From Fimbriimonadaceae bacterium (lineage in GTDB: Bacteria > Armatimonadota > UBA10988): a stretch of DNA of 64,000 nt. The DNA lies in the NCBI GenBank assembly GCA_020850355.1, contig JADZEX010000014.1:145626-209625 (forward strand). The letters are read 5' to 3'. The translations under genes were made by a program, and so were the position numbers. Below the pieces are notes generated by a model. The model did not search any database, was not told the origin of the DNA, and was given only the letters and a program-made list of their open reading frames with translations. Positions within the stretch are counted from its first letter, which is position 1; each line of letters opens with the position of its first letter. Below, piece by piece: positions 34,201-43,092 of this stretch.

Positions 34201-35208
34201 ATGGCGGCTGGCTGCACAACCTGGGGCGTGATCGGCGCCGGCGGTGTGGCGCGCCGCCGGATGCTGCCGGCGGTCGCCGGACACCCCGAGGTGCGGCTCG
34301 GCGCGGTGATGGTCCGCGACGCCGCCCGCGCCGCCGCGTTGGCCGCCGAGTTCGGCGCCGCGGCAGCCTACGACTCAGTCGCCGACCTGCTGGCCGACCC
34401 GGCAATCGAGGCCGTCTACATCGCCAGCCCGCCGGCCTATCACGAGGCGCAGGGCCTGGCGGCGGCGGCCGCGGGCAAGGCCGTGCTGCTCGAGAAGCCG
34501 CTGGCCCTGAGCGTCGCGGCGGGCGAGCGCCTGGTGGCGGCCTGCGCCGCGGCGGGGGTACCCCTGGCGACCTGCTTCCCGCTGCGTCACCACGCCGCGC
34601 TGCAGCGGTTACGGGCCGCGCTCAACGCCGGGCAGATCGGCACCCCGGTGCTGCTGCGGGCGCAGCTCTGCAAGTGGTACCCGCTCGACCCGGCCGCCTG
34701 GCGCGCCGACCCGGCGCTGGCCGGTGGCGGCGTGGTCTGGGACCTCGGCAGCCACCTGCTCGACCTGGCCTCCTGGCTGCTCGGCCCGCCGCGCGGGGTG
34801 CACGGCTGGCGCACCGCGCACGGCCAGGCCGGCCGCCTCGACGATACGGCCGTGCTCACGGCCCAACACGAGTCCGGGGCGATCAGCATTCTCGAAATGA
34901 GTTTCGCCGTCGGCGCAACTCAACAGGGCGTCGAGGCGTCGGGTACAACGGGCACCTTGCGTTGCCCAGGGTTCGGGTCGTCACTGGTTGGCGCCACGGC
35001 CGACGGCGACTGGCAGGAGGAGTTACCGCTCGCCGACACCTTCGGTGCGGCGCTGCTCGATTGTGGCCGGGCGCTCCGGGGGCAGCGGCGGCCAGCCGCC
35101 GATGGGGGCGACGGGCTGCGCAACATTGCCCTGCTACGGCAGGTCGAGGACGCCGGGCCGGGCGTGGCGAGTGGGACGTTGTCTGCCGGCGGGAGGACCG
35201 GGTCCTGA
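34201..35208 (+). CDS. Gfo/Idh/MocA-family oxidoreductase
   Basis: A 335-residue family member with GVIGAGGVARRRMLPAV (Rossmann loop) and LLEKPLALS (EKP motif). GGGVVWDLGSHLLDLASWLL is the substrate-side helix typical of the family. The stop TGA shares a base with the ATG of the SAM hydrolase-like gene (TGATG), so they are coupled. It is the fourth family member in the window and diverges in sequence from the others, so a recent duplication is unlikely. Confidence 0.86.
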   Translation: MAAGCTTWGVIGAGGVARRRMLPAVAGHPEVRLGAVMVRDAARAAALAAEFGAAAAYDSVADLLADPAIEAVYIASPPAYHEAQGLAAAAAGKAVLLEKPLALSVAAGERLVAACAAAGVPLATCFPLRHHAALQRLRAALNAGQIGTPVLLRAQLCKWYPLDPAAWRADPALAGGGVVWDLGSHLLDLASWLLGPPRGVHGWRTAHGQAGRLDDTAVLTAQHESGAISILEMSFAVGATQQGVEASGTTGTLRCPGFGSSLVGATADGDWQEELPLADTFGAALLDCGRALRGQRRPAADGGDGLRNIALLRQVEDAGPGVASGTLSAGGRTGS

Positions 35209-36008
35209 TGCGGATCACGCTGCTGACTGATTTCGGCGATCGCGACGGCTACGTCGGCGCGATGAAGGGAGTCATCGCGTCGCGGGCGCCGAACGTCACC
35301 GTGGTGGACATCGCCCACCACGTGCCGGCCGGCGACGTCCGCCACGCGGCGCACGTGCTCGGCAGCACCGCACCGTTCTTTCCGGCGGGCACGGTCCATG
35401 TGGTGGTGGTCGACCCCGGCGTCGGCACCGCCCGGCGGCCGATCGCCGTGGTGGTCGACGACCAGGTCTACGTCGCCCCCGACAACGGCGTGCTCAGCGA
35501 TGTGCTGGCGGCGGCGGCCGGCCGCGTCGCCGCGGTGCTGTTGAGCAACAGCGCCTTCTTCCAGCAGCCGGTCAGCAGCACCTTTCACGGCCGCGACATC
35601 TTTGCGCCGGTCGCCGCGCACCTCGCCGCCGGGGTCCCGTTGAGCGCTTTCGGCGAGAGCCTCGAGGCCGCCGGCCTGACCCGGCTGGAGTCCCCGCAGA
35701 CCAGCAGCGGCGTCGGCTGGGTGGCGGGGCAGGTCACCTACCTCGACACCTTTGGCAACGCCGTGACCAACCTCAGCCGCCGGCAGATCGCCACGGTCAC
35801 CACCGAGGCGACCACGCTGGTGGTCGACGTCGACGACCCGGCGCGCCTGAGTTGTCCGCTGGTGGCCACCTACGGGCAGGTCGCCGACGGCGAGCTGGCG
35901 GCGGTGATCGGCAGTTGCGGGCGGCTCGAGTTGGCGGTCAACGGGGGCCACGCCGCTAGCCGGCACGGCCTCCAGCCTGGTGTGGCGGTGAAGGTGCGGT
36001 TGCGGTGA
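35208..36008 (+). CDS. S-adenosyl-L-methionine hydrolase (adenosine-forming), DUF62 family
   Basis: A 266-residue protein of the SAM hydroxide adenosyltransferase family, related to fluorinases and chlorinases. It starts MRITLLTDFGDRDGYVGAMKG (Asp8 binds the ribose), with VDPGVGTARRPI and APDNGVLS as further signature loops and a C-terminal barrel (GQVTYLDTFGNAVTNL). The known reaction of the widespread form is SAM plus water to adenosine plus methionine. Its biological purpose is unclear. ATG overlap with the upstream stop and GTGA overlap downstream show coupling. Confidence 0.88.
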   Translation: MRITLLTDFGDRDGYVGAMKGVIASRAPNVTVVDIAHHVPAGDVRHAAHVLGSTAPFFPAGTVHVVVVDPGVGTARRPIAVVVDDQVYVAPDNGVLSDVLAAAAGRVAAVLLSNSAFFQQPVSSTFHGRDIFAPVAAHLAAGVPLSAFGESLEAAGLTRLESPQTSSGVGWVAGQVTYLDTFGNAVTNLSRRQIATVTTEATTLVVDVDDPARLSCPLVATYGQVADGELAAVIGSCGRLELAVNGGHAASRHGLQPGVAVKVRLR

Positions 36009-37003
36009 AGCTGCGGCGCTGGGCCATCGGGCTGGGACTGCTGGCGGCGGGCTGCGGCTCGACGCCGCGCGTCAAGGAGAGCCTCCCCGGGCCGCCGCTG
36101 CCGGCCCTCACGCTGCACCAGACCGCCGCCGGCCCGCGGCTGGTCGGCGCCGCCGTCGAAGGCCCCTTGCGCTGGGTGCCGCCCGACCCGGCCGCCAGCC
36201 TGCCGCAGCCGCCGGCCGGCGTGCAGCAGATCGCCAGCGCCGACCTGACCGCTGACGGCCAGCCCGAGCTGGTGACCGCCGGGCCGACCGGAGTGACCGC
36301 CTGGCAACCAGCGGGCCGCCGCCTCTGGCACTTCCCGCTGTCAGGCGCCCAGGTGCTGGCGCTCTCCGTGGCCGATCTGACCGGCTCGCGGCCCCAGGTG
36401 CTGCTGGCCGGCCCGCCACCGGTCGGCCTGCTGGCGCTGGCTGCCGACGGCAAGCTGGCCTGGCGTGCAAGTGGGGTGCGAACCGCCTACGCCCTGCTGC
36501 CAGAGCCCGCCGCGAGTGGCGAAGGCAGCCTCTGGGCCGCGCTCGACACCCGCACCTTGCAGCGCTTCGATGCCCTCGGACAGCCGCTCGGGCAGGTTGG
36601 CACCAAGCTGCCAGGCCGCGAGGCGCTGTTGGTGGTCAGCAGCCTGGCGCGCCTCGGCGAGCAGCTCCTGCTGGCGGGCTGGCCGACCGACCAGTCGCCC
36701 GACCGGCTGACCTGGGCCCTGGCCACCGCCGACGGTCAGATCGAGCAGGTCGGCGACGCTGGGAGCGTCCCGCCGCTCGGGCGGGTCAGCCTGCTGGTGG
36801 CCCCGTTCCGCCAGCCCGACGAGCCGCTGGCCGCGGTGATCGATGGCCGTGGCGCGGTGACCTGGGTCGGACGCGGTGGCGCCGTGGCCAGTGGGCCGCA
36901 GGTGCTCCTGCCGCCAACCGCCGTCTGCCTCGGCCCGCCGCGCGGCGGCCGCCCGACGCTGGCGGTCGCCGATCCGCAGGCGGTGCATCTGGTTGGCTGG
37001 TAG
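36005..37003 (+). CDS. Lipoprotein with beta-propeller-like repeats
   Basis: A 332-residue lipoprotein: lipobox LAAGC at about residue 17. The body has repeated strand units such as ADLTADGQPELVTAGPTGVTAW and ADLTGSRPQVLLAG, similar to FG-GAP or PQQ-type propeller blades but degenerate. GTG at 36005 overlaps the previous TGA. No catalytic motif. It may be a membrane-bound binding scaffold; sequence alone cannot say for what. Confidence 0.65.
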   Translation: MKLRRWAIGLGLLAAGCGSTPRVKESLPGPPLPALTLHQTAAGPRLVGAAVEGPLRWVPPDPAASLPQPPAGVQQIASADLTADGQPELVTAGPTGVTAWQPAGRRLWHFPLSGAQVLALSVADLTGSRPQVLLAGPPPVGLLALAADGKLAWRASGVRTAYALLPEPAASGEGSLWAALDTRTLQRFDALGQPLGQVGTKLPGREALLVVSSLARLGEQLLLAGWPTDQSPDRLTWALATADGQIEQVGDAGSVPPLGRVSLLVAPFRQPDEPLAAVIDGRGAVTWVGRGGAVASGPQVLLPPTAVCLGPPRGGRPTLAVADPQAVHLVGW

Positions 37004-37066
37004 CCTCACACAACCACAACCCGGCCGCCACCAATCCGTGCTAGGCTAGCCGTCGGGAGAGCCTCG

Positions 37067-39511
37067 ATGTCGTGGCTCGCTTGTCTGCTGCTCCTCGCGC
37101 CAGCCAGTCCGGGCGGCTGGCCCGGCCCCCAACCCGACGGCCGGATGCTGCTTGCCAACGGCTGGAGCCTGACGCCGCACGGCCGCCAGGTGGCCCTGCC
37201 GTCCGACCTGCCCGTGCGGCTGGTCGCCCAGCCCGGCGGCAGTCTGCTCGCCGTGCAGCATTGCGGCTACCGAGAGCATCAGGTCACGCTGGTCGATCCC
37301 GCCGCGGAGCGGATCGTTGGCCAGCTTCAGGTGCCCCGTTCCTGGAGCGGCTGCGCCTGGACCGGCGACGGTCGCCGGCTGCTGGTCTCCGGCGGCGTCG
37401 ACGACGTGGTCCACGTCTTCGATCAGCCGGCGCTCCAACTCGGCCAGCCGGCCGCGCCGCAGCGCTGGCCGGTCGGCGACCCCAACGCCCTGGACCTCGT
37501 CGCCGGCCTCACCGTCGGCCCCGAGGGCCACGTCTACGTGCCGCTGCAGCGGACCGCCAAGCTGGTCAAGCTCAGCCCGACCGGGCAGATTCTGGCGACC
37601 TGGTCGCTGCCCCGTGACAGCTTCCCCTGCGAGGCGCAGGTTGCCGCCGATGGCCAGACGGTCTACGTCAGCCTCTGGAACGGCCAGCGCGTGGTTGGGC
37701 TGGACACCACCAGCGGCCTCGAGACCGCGCGCTATCCGACGGGCCAACACCCCTGCCAGATGCTGCTGGCTCCGGATGGACGGCTCTATGTCAGCAACGC
37801 CAACGACAACACCGTGACGGTGATCGACACGCGCCGCCGGCGGGTCGACGAGACCATCGTCAGCGCGTTGTACCCCAACGCCCCGCCTGGCTCGACCCCC
37901 AATGCGCTGGCCCTGACCGCCGACGGCGAGACCCTGCTGATCGCCAACGCCGACAACAACAACCTCGCCGTGGTGGACGTCGAGCAGCGCGGCAAGGCCC
38001 GCGGCCGCGGTTTCGTGCCGACCGGCTGGTACCCCACCGCGGTCTACGTCACGCCTGGCGGGAAGGTGGTGGTGGCCAACGGCAAGGGGGTCCAGACCAG
38101 GCCGAACCCCGGCGGACCGCAGCCCGGGCGGCGGACCGACACGGAGCAGTACATCGGCCGGTTGTTCCTCGGCTCGCTCTCGTTCTATGACCTGCCCCGG
38201 GGCGGTGAGCTGGGGCAGCTCTCCGCGCGGGCCTACCGCAACAGCCCGCTCCAGCCGGCCGCGACGCCGCGCGGGCTGGTCGGCCGACCCGTCGACAGTC
38301 CGCTTCCCGCACAGCCCGGCGGCCGCACGCCAGTGCGCTACTGCGTCTACGTGATCAAGGAGAACCGCACCTACGACCAAGTCCTCGGCGACGATCCGCG
38401 CGGCAACGGTGACCCCAGCCTCTGCCTCTTCCCGCGGGAGGTCACCCCGAACCACCACGCCCTGGCCGAGGAGTTCCCCCTGCTCGACAACTTCTACGTC
38501 GAGTCCGAGGTCAGCGCCGATGGTCACGAGTGGACGATGGGCGCCTACGCCAGCGACTTCGTCGAGCGCAGTTGGCCAGTCGGCTACGGCGGCAAGGACA
38601 GCGTCGAGCTGGCCAACGGCCAGCGCGCCGGGCTGGGCTATCCGTCCGAGGGCGCCTTCCGAGTCGCCACGCCGCGCGGTGGCTACCTCTTCGACCTCGC
38701 AGCCCGCGGCGGGGTCAGCTTCCGCAGCTACGGCGAGTTCGTCACCTCCGGCCCCGGCCAAACCCCGAAGGCCCACCTGCCGGTGCTCGAAGGACACTTC
38801 GATCCGCTCTTCCGCGGCTTCGACATGCGCTACAGCGAGCAGGCGCGGGTCGACCAGTTCCTCACCGAGTTCCGCCAGTTCGAGGCCGCCGGCGACCTGC
38901 CCCGCCTGTTGGTGGTGCGGCTGCCGAACGACCACACCGCCGGCACCAGCGCCGGCCTGCCGACCCCGCGGGCGATGGTCGCCGACAACGACCTCGGCCT
39001 CGGGCGCCTGATCGCGGCCCTCTCGCGCAGCCGCTACTGGCACCAGATGGCCGTCTTCGTGGTCGAAGACGACGCCCAGAACGGCCCCGACCATGTCGAC
39101 GCCCACCGCAGCCCGGGCTTCGTGATCAGTCCCTACGCCCGCCGCGGCGCCGTGGTCCACACGCAGTACTCGACCTGCTCGATGCTCCGTACCATGGAGC
39201 TGATCCTCGGCCTGCCGCCGCTGTCGCAGTTCGACGCAGCCGCCTTGCCACTGTGGGACTGCTTCACCGCCACCCCGGACTTCCGGCCCTACGACGTCCG
39301 TCGCAACCTGATCCCGCTCGACGAGATGAACACCCGCACCGCCTGGGGCGCCGACCTCTCGGCGACCTTCGACTTCACCCGCGAAGACGCCGCCGACGAC
39401 CTGCTGCTCAACGAGGTCGTCTGGCGCAGCATCAAAGGCCCCGCCAGCCCGCTGCCCAGCCCGGTCCGCGCGGCCTTCGTGCGGGTGATCGAGGAGGACG
39501 AGGAGGAGTAG
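37067..39511 (+). CDS. Exported YVTN beta-propeller/phosphoesterase fusion protein
   Basis: An 814-residue exported protein. A signal peptide (1-17) is followed by a YVTN-type propeller (about 30-340; blades such as LYVSNANDNTVTVIDT and TLLIANADNNNLAVVDV) and a phosphoesterase domain (about 420-770). The latter begins VYVIKENRTYDQVLGD and has metal or substrate segments NHHALAEEFPLLDNFY, RLPNDHTAG and VFVVEDDAQNGPDHVDAHRS. This is the acid phosphatase/phospholipase C-like superfamily. It ends in an acidic tail VIEEDEEE. The last 74 coding bases are part of an 80-bp direct repeat copied 3.5 kb downstream, so the gene's 3' end was a recombination site. Confidence 0.82.
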   Translation: MSWLACLLLLAPASPGGWPGPQPDGRMLLANGWSLTPHGRQVALPSDLPVRLVAQPGGSLLAVQHCGYREHQVTLVDPAAERIVGQLQVPRSWSGCAWTGDGRRLLVSGGVDDVVHVFDQPALQLGQPAAPQRWPVGDPNALDLVAGLTVGPEGHVYVPLQRTAKLVKLSPTGQILATWSLPRDSFPCEAQVAADGQTVYVSLWNGQRVVGLDTTSGLETARYPTGQHPCQMLLAPDGRLYVSNANDNTVTVIDTRRRRVDETIVSALYPNAPPGSTPNALALTADGETLLIANADNNNLAVVDVEQRGKARGRGFVPTGWYPTAVYVTPGGKVVVANGKGVQTRPNPGGPQPGRRTDTEQYIGRLFLGSLSFYDLPRGGELGQLSARAYRNSPLQPAATPRGLVGRPVDSPLPAQPGGRTPVRYCVYVIKENRTYDQVLGDDPRGNGDPSLCLFPREVTPNHHALAEEFPLLDNFYVESEVSADGHEWTMGAYASDFVERSWPVGYGGKDSVELANGQRAGLGYPSEGAFRVATPRGGYLFDLAARGGVSFRSYGEFVTSGPGQTPKAHLPVLEGHFDPLFRGFDMRYSEQARVDQFLTEFRQFEAAGDLPRLLVVRLPNDHTAGTSAGLPTPRAMVADNDLGLGRLIAALSRSRYWHQMAVFVVEDDAQNGPDHVDAHRSPGFVISPYARRGAVVHTQYSTCSMLRTMELILGLPPLSQFDAAALPLWDCFTATPDFRPYDVRRNLIPLDEMNTRTAWGADLSATFDFTREDAADDLLLNEVVWRSIKGPASPLPSPVRAAFVRVIEEDEEE

Positions 39512-39517
39512 GGCCGC
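39438..39517 (+). repeat. Direct repeat, left copy (80 bp)
   Basis: Identical to 42984-43063 except one C/T difference at 39490 (synonymous Ile codon). It covers the last 24 codons and stop of the phosphoesterase gene plus six bases. Offset between copies is 3546 bases. Confidence 0.97.
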
Positions 39518-39622
39518 AGACGGCGAAGGAAGATCAGCAGGCCTCGCGGTCGACGTCAGCCGCCGGCGCACCATCGCAGTCGTGGCGAGCAGTGGCCTGC
39601 CGCAGCATCACCAGGTGATCCA

Positions 39623-40051
39623 ATGAGCACGATTTCCTTCATGCCTGACTACAACGATGCTTGCGAGCGTCACTGGAGTGACGGCCAGACACTACACCGC
39701 TTGACCCGGCTGGCCAATGCCGATCACCTGTACGGGCTCGCCGCAGAGTGTGGCCTGAAGGCCGTCATGAAAGAGCTCGGCATGCCCATCAACAAGCTCA
39801 CCGGCAAGCCGGCGGTAGCCCTGCATGTCGACAAGCTGTGGGTCCAGTTCGTGACCTTCGCGAACGCCAACGGCGGCGCCACCTATGCCAGCCTGTTGCC
39901 CGGCAGCAACCCGTTCGATGACTGGAAGGTCGATCAGCGGTACGCCGATCAAAGTCAATATGACGCCACCATCTTGACCAAGCACAAGGCCGGGGTCGAG
40001 AAAGTGCGCCGAATTCTGGCCCAAGCGCAGATGGACGGGATCGTGCGATGA
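39623..40051 (+). CDS. Cassette gene A: small helical protein, HEPN-like
   Basis: A 142-residue protein. The segment LYGLAAECGLKAVMKELGM (about 37-55) resembles the helix of HEPN-type and MNS-type domains that pair with nucleotidyltransferases or act as RNases, but the RNase motif Arg-x4-His is not evident. A second helical part ends the protein (about 105-142). AGGTGAT lies a few bases before the ATG. The stop overlaps gene B by four bases (ATGA), so A, B and C form one translation-coupled unit. The HEPN assignment is by pattern only. Confidence 0.65.
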   Translation: MSTISFMPDYNDACERHWSDGQTLHRLTRLANADHLYGLAAECGLKAVMKELGMPINKLTGKPAVALHVDKLWVQFVTFANANGGATYASLLPGSNPFDDWKVDQRYADQSQYDATILTKHKAGVEKVRRILAQAQMDGIVR

Positions 40052-41382
40052 GCCAGTTCATACCCTTCGATTCGACGAGGGAGCGCATCGGCAAGGCCCT
40101 CGGTGCGGTCCCTGCGGTCCTGAGCGAAGTGCCCTCGCTCTGCTTCGTCAGGGACCTGATGGGGCGGGTACGGATCCTCGTGGACCTAGTGCCCGAAACG
40201 GGCACGCCTGGTGATACCGCCTTGGCGCAGTTCTGTGTGGCGCTTCAGGATCGACTTGGTGCGCACACCCATCCCGTCGCGCAGATGGTGCTGGCGCTGC
40301 CCGACCTGGAGGAGTTGACTCGCGAAGCGCGCGAGGTCCCCATGGGCGCGCACCGGGTACGCTTCCTCGACCGCCAGGTGACTGGCCTCGGTTGGTCTGC
40401 GGTACCGCGGCACGAGGGCCAAACCCAGCACCCGACCCGACTGACGTTCTACTCCGTGAAGGGGGGCGTGGGGCGAACGACGGCCGCCGTTGTGCTGGCG
40501 AAACGCTTAGCGGAAGACGGGCACAGAGTCCTGATGCTCGACCTCGACTTGGAGGCTCCCGGGCTTGCCACAGCGCTTCTCGAACCGGACGCACAGGCCG
40601 AGTTCGGCGTGGCCGACTGGTTCGTTGAGGATCTCGTCGAGCAGGCTCAGTACGTGGAAGTCGACATGGTGGCCAGAGCTCCGATCGCACGTGACCTGCC
40701 CGGAGACATCCTGGTGGCCGGAGCCCACGGGCGCGACCCGGGCGACTACCTTGCCAAGCTCGGGAGGGTCTACCTCGACAAACCCCCAACTGATGACCGT
40801 CCCGCCGAGCCGTGGACGCAGCGCCTCGTGCGGCTCGTGGAAGCCCTGGAGGCACGCTACAAGCCAACGGTGGTTCTGCTCGACAGTCGCAGCGGTGTGC
40901 ATGACATTGCTGCTGCGGCCGTGACGGCATTGGATGCGACGGTGCTGCTATTCGCGGGCGGCTCGAACTCGGCCCTGGCCGGCTACCAGTTGCTCTTCCG
41001 CTACTGGCAGAAGCAAGGCGTGGCCGCACAGATCAGGGAGCATCTCAAGCTTGTTGCTGCCCTGGTGCCGGAGACGGAGCAACCGGCCCACATCGAGCGC
41101 TTGCAGCAGGTCTACTGGGACCTCTTCCTCGACACCCTGTACGACTGCGTCGAACCGGAGAACGACCAAGAACCCGAATCGGCGCAGACTGAAGACCCAG
41201 AGCCTTTCAGCTACGACCTCACGGACGAGACCGCGCCGCATGCGCCTCTGCCGATCTACTGGCATCGTGGGTTGGCGGGCATCGTTACGCTCCGGGCGCT
41301 GGACCAGCCGGTTATCAGCGCCGCCTACGAGAAGTTCCTGAACGGCGTGACTGACCTCCTGCCCGAACTGGAGGCGACATGA
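40048..41382 (+). CDS. Cassette gene B: KGGVGR-variant ParA/MinD-like ATPase
   Basis: A 444-residue protein. An N-terminal domain of about 130 residues without recognised family precedes a SIMIBI-type ATPase. The deviant Walker A is FYSVKGGVGRTTAAVVLA, with KGGVGRTT at 138-145: the usual Lys of KGGxGKT is replaced by Arg, while the signature first Lys is kept. The A' strand VLMLDLDLEAPG (161-172) and the Walker B strand VVLLDSRSG (275-283) follow. ParA relatives switch with ATP to position cargo. This variant class occurs in mobile conflict-type gene sets. The ATG overlaps gene A and the stop overlaps gene C, each by four bases. Confidence 0.85.
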   Translation: MSQFIPFDSTRERIGKALGAVPAVLSEVPSLCFVRDLMGRVRILVDLVPETGTPGDTALAQFCVALQDRLGAHTHPVAQMVLALPDLEELTREAREVPMGAHRVRFLDRQVTGLGWSAVPRHEGQTQHPTRLTFYSVKGGVGRTTAAVVLAKRLAEDGHRVLMLDLDLEAPGLATALLEPDAQAEFGVADWFVEDLVEQAQYVEVDMVARAPIARDLPGDILVAGAHGRDPGDYLAKLGRVYLDKPPTDDRPAEPWTQRLVRLVEALEARYKPTVVLLDSRSGVHDIAAAAVTALDATVLLFAGGSNSALAGYQLLFRYWQKQGVAAQIREHLKLVAALVPETEQPAHIERLQQVYWDLFLDTLYDCVEPENDQEPESAQTEDPEPFSYDLTDETAPHAPLPIYWHRGLAGIVTLRALDQPVISAAYEKFLNGVTDLLPELEAT

Positions 41383-42878
41383 CAACAGACTTTACCGCTG
41401 CTGACTTGCGCCAAGGCATCATCGATGCGTTGCCGCCGGACACGTCGTCCTATGGTGCGCCGCCGGAGGTCCGCAACGTCTACCTTCCGAACTCCCATGC
41501 GAAGGCCCTTCAGCCTGACGCCATGGTTGTGGCCGGGGGACGGGGCGCTGGCAAGAGCTTCTGGTGGGGAGCGCTCCAGAAGCGAGAGCACCGCGAACTC
41601 ATCGGCATACTCTCGCCGAACTCGCAGCTCAACGAGCGAACCATCATCCACACCGGCTTCGGCGAAGTGCCGGATCCGGACCACTATCCTGGCCGCGACG
41701 TGCTGAAGCAACTGCTCGGCAACGGTGCCGAGGCCCGTCTGATCTGGCGGACGGTCGTCGTTGGCCACCTTGCGGATGCAGACCATCCGGCGCGTCGAGG
41801 CTCTTGGCCAGAGCGTGTCGCCTGGGTCACCCAACACCCTGAGCAGGTCGACCGTCTACTGTCTGAGCGCGACCACCAGTTGGACCAGAGTGCCACCTGG
41901 ACAATCATCTTGTTCGATGCCCTCGATCGCAGTGCCGCCGACTGGCAGCAGATGCACACGCTGATCCGTGGGCTGTTGCAGACCGCCCTCGACTTGCGGC
42001 CATATCGACGCCTTCGAGCGAAGTGCTTCTTGCGCTCGGACCAACTCGACGAGAGCCAGGTTGCAGATTTCCCGGATGCCTCGAAGGTGCTTACCTCTAA
42101 GGTCGAACTGAGCTGGCCGCGCTCTGAGCTGTACGGTCTGCTCTGGCAGTATCTGGGCAATGCCACCTCGGGCGGGGAAGCCTTCCGAAGGCTGACACCA
42201 GGGGTCAGCGGAGGCTGGTCATCGATCTCGGTCACTGGCCGCCCGTTCTGGCGGGTACCGCGCGAACTGCTGGGGGACCAAGTTCTACTGCGGGCCGCCT
42301 TCCACCAACTGACTGGCGAATGGATGGGCAAGAACGCCAAGCGCGGGTTCCCCTACATTTGGATCCCTGGCCATCTGGCCGATGGCCAGGAGAGCACCAG
42401 TCCGCGATCGTTCGTTGCCGCTCTGCGTGCTGCTGCGCTAGACGCGGCCTCGCGCTACCCCGACCATGAATGGCCGCTGCACTACGAGAGTATCAAGCGT
42501 GGCGTGCAGGAGGCGTCCAGGATTCGTGTCCGGGAGGTCAAAGAGGACTACCCCTGGGTCGACGATCTGATGACGCCGCTCCAGCGCATGGTGGTCCCGT
42601 GTGGCTTCGACCAGATCGTCGAACGTTGGACCCACGCTGGCACGCTGGCGAGCATCGAACAGCGGGTGGCGGCTGGCGCCGAGCGGCTCCCGCCACAGCA
42701 TCTGAGCAACGGCTCAAGTGGCGTTCGCGGCGACCTCGAAGCGCTCGGCATCTTCGTACGCATGCGTGACGACCGCACCAACATCCCCGATGTGTTCCGG
42801 GTCGGCTACGGCCTGGGTCGCCGCGGCGGGGTCAGGCCCCTCCGCGCAGGGGACCACCCTGACAGTGGGCGCGCTTGA
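41379..42878 (+). CDS. Cassette gene C: KAP/STAND-like P-loop ATPase
   Basis: A 499-residue ATPase. Walker A is VAGGRGAGKSFWW (GKS at 58-60), and Walker B is WTIILFDALDRSAADW (about 174-189), close to the D-x-LDR pattern of KAP and related NTPases. RAKCFLRSDQL (about 213-223) corresponds to the following sensor strand. The C-terminal 230 residues contain no domain I recognise and end in an apparently unstructured stretch. No membrane helix. Such ATPases often act as sensors or switches in defence systems. The gene ends about 100 bases before the right repeat. Confidence 0.82.
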   Translation: MTTDFTAADLRQGIIDALPPDTSSYGAPPEVRNVYLPNSHAKALQPDAMVVAGGRGAGKSFWWGALQKREHRELIGILSPNSQLNERTIIHTGFGEVPDPDHYPGRDVLKQLLGNGAEARLIWRTVVVGHLADADHPARRGSWPERVAWVTQHPEQVDRLLSERDHQLDQSATWTIILFDALDRSAADWQQMHTLIRGLLQTALDLRPYRRLRAKCFLRSDQLDESQVADFPDASKVLTSKVELSWPRSELYGLLWQYLGNATSGGEAFRRLTPGVSGGWSSISVTGRPFWRVPRELLGDQVLLRAAFHQLTGEWMGKNAKRGFPYIWIPGHLADGQESTSPRSFVAALRAAALDAASRYPDHEWPLHYESIKRGVQEASRIRVREVKEDYPWVDDLMTPLQRMVVPCGFDQIVERWTHAGTLASIEQRVAAGAERLPPQHLSNGSSGVRGDLEALGIFVRMRDDRTNIPDVFRVGYGLGRRGGVRPLRAGDHPDSGRA

Positions 42879-42983
42879 GCGCCACGGGTCCGGCAGGCAA
42901 CGTCCGAACTCGAGAGGCCTGTCAGCCCGCTGCGCTCGGAGGCCGGCACAGCACACCGTCTCCGTTGGAAGCCGCCTATCTCA

Positions 42984-43063
42984 GCCCCGCCAGCCCGCTG
43001 CCCAGCCCGGTCCGCGCGGCCTTCGTGCGGGTGATTGAGGAGGACGAGGAGGAGTAGGGCCGC
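42984..43063 (+). repeat. Direct repeat, right copy (80 bp)
   Basis: Second copy of the 80-bp repeat, including the terminal SPVRAAFVRVIEEDEEE codons and a TAG stop. It is a remnant of the phosphoesterase 3' end with no gene attached; upstream of it homology stops abruptly. It lies 29 bases before the GH13 gene start. Confidence 0.97.
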
Positions 43064-43092
43064 GGGGCGAAGTGCGACCGCGGAGTCTGCCG

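Larger units (their letters stand above)
39438..43063. mobile_element. Putative integrated cassette bounded by 80-bp direct repeats
   Basis: The segment carries three overlapping genes and is bounded by direct repeats that duplicate the 3' end of the phosphoesterase gene. Such an arrangement is what site-specific integration into a gene's end leaves behind, with the host gene restored by the incoming copy. Inside, codons are visibly less GC-rich than in flanking genes. No integrase, transposase or terminal inverted repeat is present, so the mechanism and current mobility are unknown; recombination between similar sequences is an alternative. Confidence 0.65.

Noticed and set aside
42875..43057. 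60-residue ORF ending in the phosphoesterase C-terminus
   Set aside because: Only the last 24 codons have meaning, as part of the right direct repeat; the upstream part has no start signal. It is a gene remnant.
39438..43063. Transposon or insertion sequence for the cassette
   Set aside because: No transposase and no inverted terminal repeats; an 80-bp duplication is far longer than transposase target duplications.
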